DNA of 10,149 nucleotides from DATNBT01 sp964579765 (GTDB lineage Bacteria; Acidobacteriota; Vicinamibacteria; Vicinamibacterales; CAVVIG01). Shown here in pieces: positions 7,220-10,149 of the stretch; the first letter of the stretch is position 1; every line of letters starts with the position of its first letter. A program made the translations under genes and the position numbers. The stretch covers positions 1 to 10,149 of the forward strand of contig CAZOIK010000057.1 in NCBI GenBank assembly GCA_964579765.1, read 5' to 3'. Below the pieces are notes generated by a model. It was not told the DNA's origin, ran no database searches, and worked only from the letters and a program-made list of their open reading frames with translations.

Positions 7220-8005
7220 CTATGAATGCGCGGCGATGAAACGTTCGATCGTGTCCGCGAGATCGGGGCGCGACAGCACCGCGGTGTGACCGGCGCCCTC
7301 GATGGCGACGACGGTGAGCTCGGGAATCGACGGCTGCATGTCTTTCAGCGCCTGCAGCGCGGAGTCGGCGGTGCCGGCGACGCCCAGCAGCGGGACGAAC
7401 TTCGCCACGCCGGCCAGATCTTCCGTCGTCACGATCGAAACAGGCGCGCGCAGGACGGCGGCCAGCGCGAGCGGGTCGTTACCGGCCAGCGTACGCGCCG
7501 AGGCCTCGCGGAGTTGCGCGTCGGTGGGCGGCGCGTCGCGGGTCGGCCAGACGGCCGTGACGAGCATGCGCGCGTCGCCGCGCTCGAAGTCGTCCGCCAT
7601 CCGCCGGCGGCGCTCGGTGCCCTCCTGCGACGCGCGGCCCGTGGCGCCCACGAACGTCGCCGTCAGGAATCGCCGCGGGTGCCGCAGCAGCAGTCGCCCG
7701 GCGAGCGCCGCGCCCATCGAATAGCCGACGATGTGGACGCGATCGAGGCCTTCGCGATCGAGAATGCGAATGACGTCCTCGTACATGTCCGCGTAGCGCG
7801 CCGGGTCGTGCGGCTTGTCGCTCAACCCATGACCGCGGCAGTCGAGCGCGACGACGCGGTGGCGCGATGCCAGCCGATCGAACAGCCCCGTCTGACGCCA
7901 TCGCTCGGCCGAATGCGTGAAGCCGTGGATCAGCACCACCGCGTCCCCGCTGCCCGCGTCCAGATAATGGACGCGCAGCCCATCGACGTCGAGAAACCGG
8001 CTCAC
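7220..8005 (-). CDS. Alpha/beta-fold hydrolase
   Basis: About 261 residues from GTG at 8005 (SRFLDVDGLRVHYLDAG follows, the usual start of this family). An in-frame ATG-ATG at 8041-8036 would add 12 residues, MMQFCRVCKLVA; those first codons come from the octamer element. Neither start has a good ribosome site. Numbered from the GTG start, HGF (27-29) forms the oxyanion region, GYSMG is the nucleophile elbow with Ser96, Asp214 in GTADSAL is the likely acid, and His240 in EGAGHTAVL completes the triad. DCRGHGLSDKP is the typical strand-4/helix segment. There is no signal peptide, so it is cytoplasmic. It is divergent from the flavoprotein gene and shares with it an intergenic region made of repeats. 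The substrate could be an ester, an epoxide-like compound or a ring-cleavage product; the sequence does not decide. Confidence 0.88.
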   Translation of the reverse strand: MSRFLDVDGLRVHYLDAGSGDAVVLIHGFTHSAERWRQTGLFDRLASRHRVVALDCRGHGLSDKPHDPARYADMYEDVIRILDREGLDRVHIVGYSMGAALAGRLLLRHPRRFLTATFVGATGRASQEGTERRRRMADDFERGDARMLVTAVWPTRDAPPTDAQLREASARTLAGNDPLALAAVLRAPVSIVTTEDLAGVAKFVPLLGVAGTADSALQALKDMQPSIPELTVVAIEGAGHTAVLSRPDLADTIERFIAAHS

Positions 8006-8029
8006 GGCAACAAGCTTACACACGCGGCA

Positions 8030-8084
8030 GAATTGCATCATCTGGTGATTTGGTGATCTGGTGATTGATTGGGTGATTGGTGAC
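8030..8084 (+). repeat. Octamer element, copy 2 (left arm of inverted pair)
   Basis: The head GAATTGCATCATCTGGTGAT (8030-8049) is followed by TTGGTGAT, CTGGTGAT and imperfect units to about 8084. The head faces the hydrolase gene. Read on the minus strand it gives ATG-ATG-CAA-TTC, the alternative hydrolase start. Confidence 0.8.
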
Positions 8085-8090
8085 TCCTAC

Positions 8091-8150
8091 AATCACCTCA
8101 CCACCACATCACCAATCACCAAATCACCAAATCACCAAATGACCCAATTC
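8091..8150 (-). repeat. Octamer element, copy 3 (right arm of inverted pair)
   Basis: On the minus strand the head GAATTGGGTCATTTGGTGAT occupies 8150-8131, followed by TTGGTGAT units and then decayed units to about 8091. With copy 2 it forms a long inverted pair with a few-base centre (about 8085-8090), able to fold into an extended hairpin between two divergent genes. The flavoprotein ATG (8139) lies inside the head. Confidence 0.8.
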
Positions 8151-9311
8151 CCATCTCACACTCCTCTCGTCGATCGTGCGGCGGCGCTGGTGCCGCTGCT
8201 GCGTGAACAGGCCCGGACGGCGGAGCGCGAGCGCCGCGTGCCGCAGGCGTCGCTCGACGCGCTCGGCGAGGCGGGCGTGTTCGCGATGATGGCGCCGGCG
8301 AAGTACGGCGGCGCCGAAGCGGACTTCGAGACGCAGTGCCGCGTGCTCGCGGAGATCGCGCGCGGGTGTGCGTCCACGTCGTGGGTCGCGACGATCTACA
8401 GCGCGATGGCGTGGGTGGCGGGCGTCTTTCCCGACGCGGCGCAGGAGGAGATCTTCGCCGGCGGCGTGCCGCGCATCGCCGGCGTGTTCTCGCCGACCGG
8501 CACCGCGGTCGCGACGGCCGGCGGCTTCGTCGTCAACGGCCGGTGGGGCTACAACACCGGCTGCCGCGGCGCGCAGTGGACGGTCGTCGTCGCGCTCGTG
8601 TCGGCGCGCGAGGGCGAGCCGCCGGTGCCGTACTGCCTGATCGTCCGCAGCCGCGAGCTGACGATCCTCGACGACTGGCACGCGAGCGGGATGGCGGGCA
8701 CGGGCAGCAACACCGTGACCGCGGCGAACGTCTTCGTCCCCGCGCACCGCGCGCTGCCGCTGCCGGACATGACCGAGGGCCGCTACCCCGACAGGCACAA
8801 CCGCGACAACCCCTACTTCCGCTATCCGCTCGCGTCCGTCCTCGTCGTCAACGCGGGCGGGACGCCGGTCGGCATCGCGATGGGCGCGCTCGAGACCTTC
8901 TTCGATCGCCTGCCGGGCCGCGCAATCACGTACACGACGTACACGAACAAGGCCGAAGCACCCGTCACCCATCTGCAGGTCGGCGAGGCGTCGCTCAAGA
9001 TTGATTCGGCGTGGGCGCACGTCCTCTATGCCACGCAGCTGCTCGACCGGCCGCCCGACGGCGGCCTGACGATGCGCGATCGCGTGAAGGCGCGGGCGCA
9101 CATCGGGTACTCGACCGGGCTGGCGCGCGAGGCAGTCGATCTGCTCTTCTACGCGAGCGGCGCCTCGTCCATCCAGGCGGACGTGCCCATTCAGCGCTTC
9201 CAGCGCGACATGCAGGCGCTCGCCAACCACGCGATCATGCACGCGCCGACGGCCGTCGAGCTGTACGGCCGCGTGCTGTGCGGCCTCGAGCCGAACACGC
9301 TGCTGTACTGA
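8139..9311 (+). CDS. Acyl-CoA-dehydrogenase-fold flavoprotein, probably group D monooxygenase-like (HsaA/type-2 C-terminal domain)
   Basis: 390 residues. LREAGVF-type helix and APAKYGG (52-58) mark the N-terminal domain; GCASTSWV (77-83 region), GFVVNGRWGYNTGC (129-142) and DDWHASGMAGTGSNTV (178-193) form the middle beta domain. The end AIMHAPTAVELYGRVLCGLEPNT replaces the usual acyl-CoA dehydrogenase ending. The W-x-x-x-G-M-x-G-T-G-S string and this C-terminus resemble the type-2 C-terminal family that includes FMNH2-dependent hydroxylases such as HsaA. Known members take reduced flavin from a partner reductase, which is not in this window. The start at 8139 (MTQFPSHTPLVDRAAALVPLL) has no Shine-Dalgarno sequence and lies inside the octamer element; the open frame continues upstream to 8061 only through repeat. 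Octamer heads flank the gene on both sides, facing inward. It could alternatively be a true dehydrogenase. Fold certain, reaction uncertain. Confidence 0.87.
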   Translation: MTQFPSHTPLVDRAAALVPLLREQARTAERERRVPQASLDALGEAGVFAMMAPAKYGGAEADFETQCRVLAEIARGCASTSWVATIYSAMAWVAGVFPDAAQEEIFAGGVPRIAGVFSPTGTAVATAGGFVVNGRWGYNTGCRGAQWTVVVALVSAREGEPPVPYCLIVRSRELTILDDWHASGMAGTGSNTVTAANVFVPAHRALPLPDMTEGRYPDRHNRDNPYFRYPLASVLVVNAGGTPVGIAMGALETFFDRLPGRAITYTTYTNKAEAPVTHLQVGEASLKIDSAWAHVLYATQLLDRPPDGGLTMRDRVKARAHIGYSTGLAREAVDLLFYASGASSIQADVPIQRFQRDMQALANHAIMHAPTAVELYGRVLCGLEPNTLLY

Positions 9312-9316
9312 GCGGT

Positions 9317-9368
9317 GAATTGGATCATCTCGTGATTTGGTGATTTGGTGATTTGGTGATTTGGTGAT
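9317..9368 (+). repeat. Octamer element, copy 4 (most regular)
   Basis: The head GAATTGGATCATCTCGTGAT (9317-9336) is followed by near-perfect TTGGTGAT octamers to about 9368. The head starts exactly 5 nt after the flavoprotein stop codon, the same distance as copy 1 from the dehydrogenase stop. It matches the inverted head of copy 3 at 17 of 20 positions. Confidence 0.85.
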
Positions 9369-9371
9369 GGC

Positions 9372-9398
9372 GGAGACCCGACTCGGTGTAGAGTCTCC
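9372..9398. other. Short inverted repeat after the flavoprotein gene
   Basis: GGAGAC (9372-9377) pairs with GTCTCC (9393-9398), with an alternative inner pairing GACTC (9380-9384)/GAGTC (9391-9395). No T-tract follows. It may be the end of the flavoprotein transcript or a control site for the next gene. The rest of 9369-9422 shows nothing I can name. Confidence 0.3.
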
Positions 9399-9422
9399 CG
9401 CAATCGTGGCACGTTCGACGTA

Positions 9423-9740
9423 GGGCCGCGGGCGGGAGCGAAGCGGCTCGGCGTCAGTTCGCCGCGGGGGTCGTGCCGCAGGCCAGTGGAAAAAGCGCCC
9501 GCGGCCAGCCGTGAGCGGAGCGAGGCGGCGCAGCGTCAGTTCGCGACGGGGGCGGGTCCTCGTCGCCAGTGGAAAAGGCGCCTGCGGCCAGCCGCGAGCG
9601 GGAGCGAGGCGGCGCAGCGTCAGTCCGCGACGGGAGTGTGGCCCCGTCGCCAGTGGAAAAAGCGCCTGCGGCCAGCCGCGAGCGGGAGCGAGGCGGCTCA
9701 GCGTCAGTTCGCGGCGGGGGTGGGGCCCCGCCGCCAGTGA
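9423..9740. repeat. 83-84-bp tandem array with conserved hairpin
   Basis: One degenerate unit from 9423 is followed by units starting GCGGCCAGCC at 9501, 9584 and 9668; GCCAGTG recurs at 9482, 9565, 9649 and 9733. Each unit has GCGAGCGGGAGCGAGGCGG, then CAGCGTCAGT, then a stem such as GCGACGGGG/CCTCGTCGC, then GCCAGTGGAAAAAG. The stem is kept by paired changes: GCGACGGG/CCCGTCGC at 9627-9650 becomes GCGGCGGGG/CCCCGCCGC at 9711-9734. The last GCCAGTG continues as GAAAAAAAGGAG, the ribosome site of the next gene. Frames through it repeat every 28 residues and are not convincing genes. There are no unique spacers, so it is not a CRISPR array. Confidence 0.88.
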
Positions 9741-9744
9741 AAAA

Positions 9745-9750
9745 AAGGAG
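9745..9750 (+). promoter_or_regulatory. Ribosome binding site of the dienelactone hydrolase family gene
   Basis: AAGGAG with a 6-nt spacer to the ATG at 9757, directly after the last unit of the 84-bp array. Confidence 0.8.
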
Positions 9751-9756
9751 CTCACC

Positions 9757-10149
9757 ATGTGCGACAGAGATCATTTCGCTGAAGATGCCGAGATCTACGA
9801 GAAGCGCGGCCTCGTGACGCGCCGGCAGTTCGGGATCCTGCTCGGCGCGGGCGTCGCGATGATGCTGCCCGCCGTCGCCAACGCCGCCATCGTCACCGAC
9901 TCGGACGTGACGATCACCACGCCCGACGGCACGTGCGACGCGTACTTCGTCCACCCGCAGAACGGCTCGGCGCCGGGCGTGCTGATCTGGCCGGACATCT
10001 TCGGCCTGCGGCCCGCGTTCCGCGCCATGGGCAAGCGGCTCGCCGAGTCGGGCTACGCCGTCCTCGTCATCAACCCGTTCTACCGGAAGATGAAGGCGCC
10101 GACGGCGTCCAAGGGCGCGGCCACGCCGATTCCGGAGCTCCTGCCGCTC
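9757..10149 (+). CDS. Dienelactone hydrolase family protein, Tat-exported, N-terminal 131 residues (continues past right edge)
   Basis: The frame is open to the right edge. TRRQFGILLGAG (residues 21-32) is a twin-arginine signal with its hydrophobic core to about residue 40 and a cleavage region ANA-A near residue 43, so the protein should be exported folded. The mature part begins with strands VTITTPDGTCDAYFVHP (51-67) and APGVLIWPDIFGLRPAFRAMGKRLAESGYAVLVINPF (72-108), the usual N-terminal core of the dienelactone hydrolase family, with DIFGL in place of the common E-(I/W)-G/FGL string. The nucleophile elbow and catalytic His lie beyond the window. Known cytoplasmic relatives open dienelactones from chlorocatechol breakdown; an exported member may act on another lactone or ester. 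The strong ribosome site fixes the start. The leader is the end of the 84-bp array. Confidence 0.88.
   Translation, partial: MCDRDHFAEDAEIYEKRGLVTRRQFGILLGAGVAMMLPAVANAAIVTDSDVTITTPDGTCDAYFVHPQNGSAPGVLIWPDIFGLRPAFRAMGKRLAESGYAVLVINPFYRKMKAPTASKGAATPIPELLPL

Noticed and set aside
8061..8138. Upstream start for the flavoprotein
   Set aside because: The extra 26 residues come from octamer repeat sequence and have no counterpart in the family.
9423..9740. CRISPR array or tRNA-like cluster
   Set aside because: Copies are similar throughout, without unique spacers. The stems do not form a cloverleaf and no tRNA consensus boxes are present.
8124..9758. Long minus-strand open frame spanning the 84-bp array and the flavoprotein gene
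   Set aside because: Low-complexity Arg-rich product, antisense to a recognised flavoprotein, with its N-terminal part being only the tandem array in another frame.
9486..9817. Small open frames with 28-residue repeats in the 84-bp array
   Set aside because: The periodicity comes from the DNA repeat, the 83-bp copy breaks the frame, and no start has a proper ribosome site.

Overview
The window is GC-rich bacterial DNA with strong G/C preference at third codon positions. The gene mix is a periplasmic PQQ-type dehydrogenase, an exported CxxCH/toroid/ankyrin protein, a CBS-type CLC transporter and a Tat-exported dienelactone hydrolase. Together with a small lineage-type hypothetical protein, it resembles soil Acidobacteriota, most likely Vicinamibacteria-like. 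That placement is inference from style and remembered families, not from a marker gene. No rRNA, tRNA, transposase or phage gene was seen. 

Layout. Positions 1-324 hold the N-terminal part of a minus-strand hypothetical gene that runs off the left edge. Positions 325-611 are a 21-bp tandem array and a hairpin. Positions 612-4277 are a probable two-gene minus-strand operon: CLC transporter, then the exported ankyrin protein. A heptamer-based inverted array (4330-4475) separates it from a divergent PQQ-type dehydrogenase (4476-6473, plus). Two minus-strand genes follow, an SRPBCC-fold protein (6487-7128) and an alpha/beta hydrolase (7220 to about 8005). Divergent from the hydrolase is an acyl-CoA-dehydrogenase-fold flavoprotein (8139-9311, plus). 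The right end has a roughly 84-bp tandem array (9423-9740) and the start of a Tat-exported dienelactone hydrolase family protein (9757 onward). 

The protein genes are mostly recognisable families. The unusual part is the non-coding DNA. Nearly every sizeable gene boundary carries a tandem repeat, and the window contains four unrelated repeat families with units of 7, 8, 21 and 83-84 bp. Several arrays run directly into a start codon, and in two cases the last unit supplies the Shine-Dalgarno sequence. The octamer family is more than a microsatellite: each of its four copies has the same 20-bp head (GAATT, then TCAT, then GTGAT or GTCAT) followed by TTGGTGAT-type octamers. Two heads flank the acyl-CoA-dehydrogenase-like gene as an inverted pair facing inward. 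Two heads begin exactly 5 nt after a stop codon, and two contain a possible start codon. 

Functional links are tentative. The exported ankyrin protein has a haem-type CxxCHH motif, and the PQQ-type dehydrogenase has no cytochrome domain of its own. The flavoprotein, the alpha/beta hydrolase and the dienelactone hydrolase family protein could serve breakdown of aromatic or related compounds.
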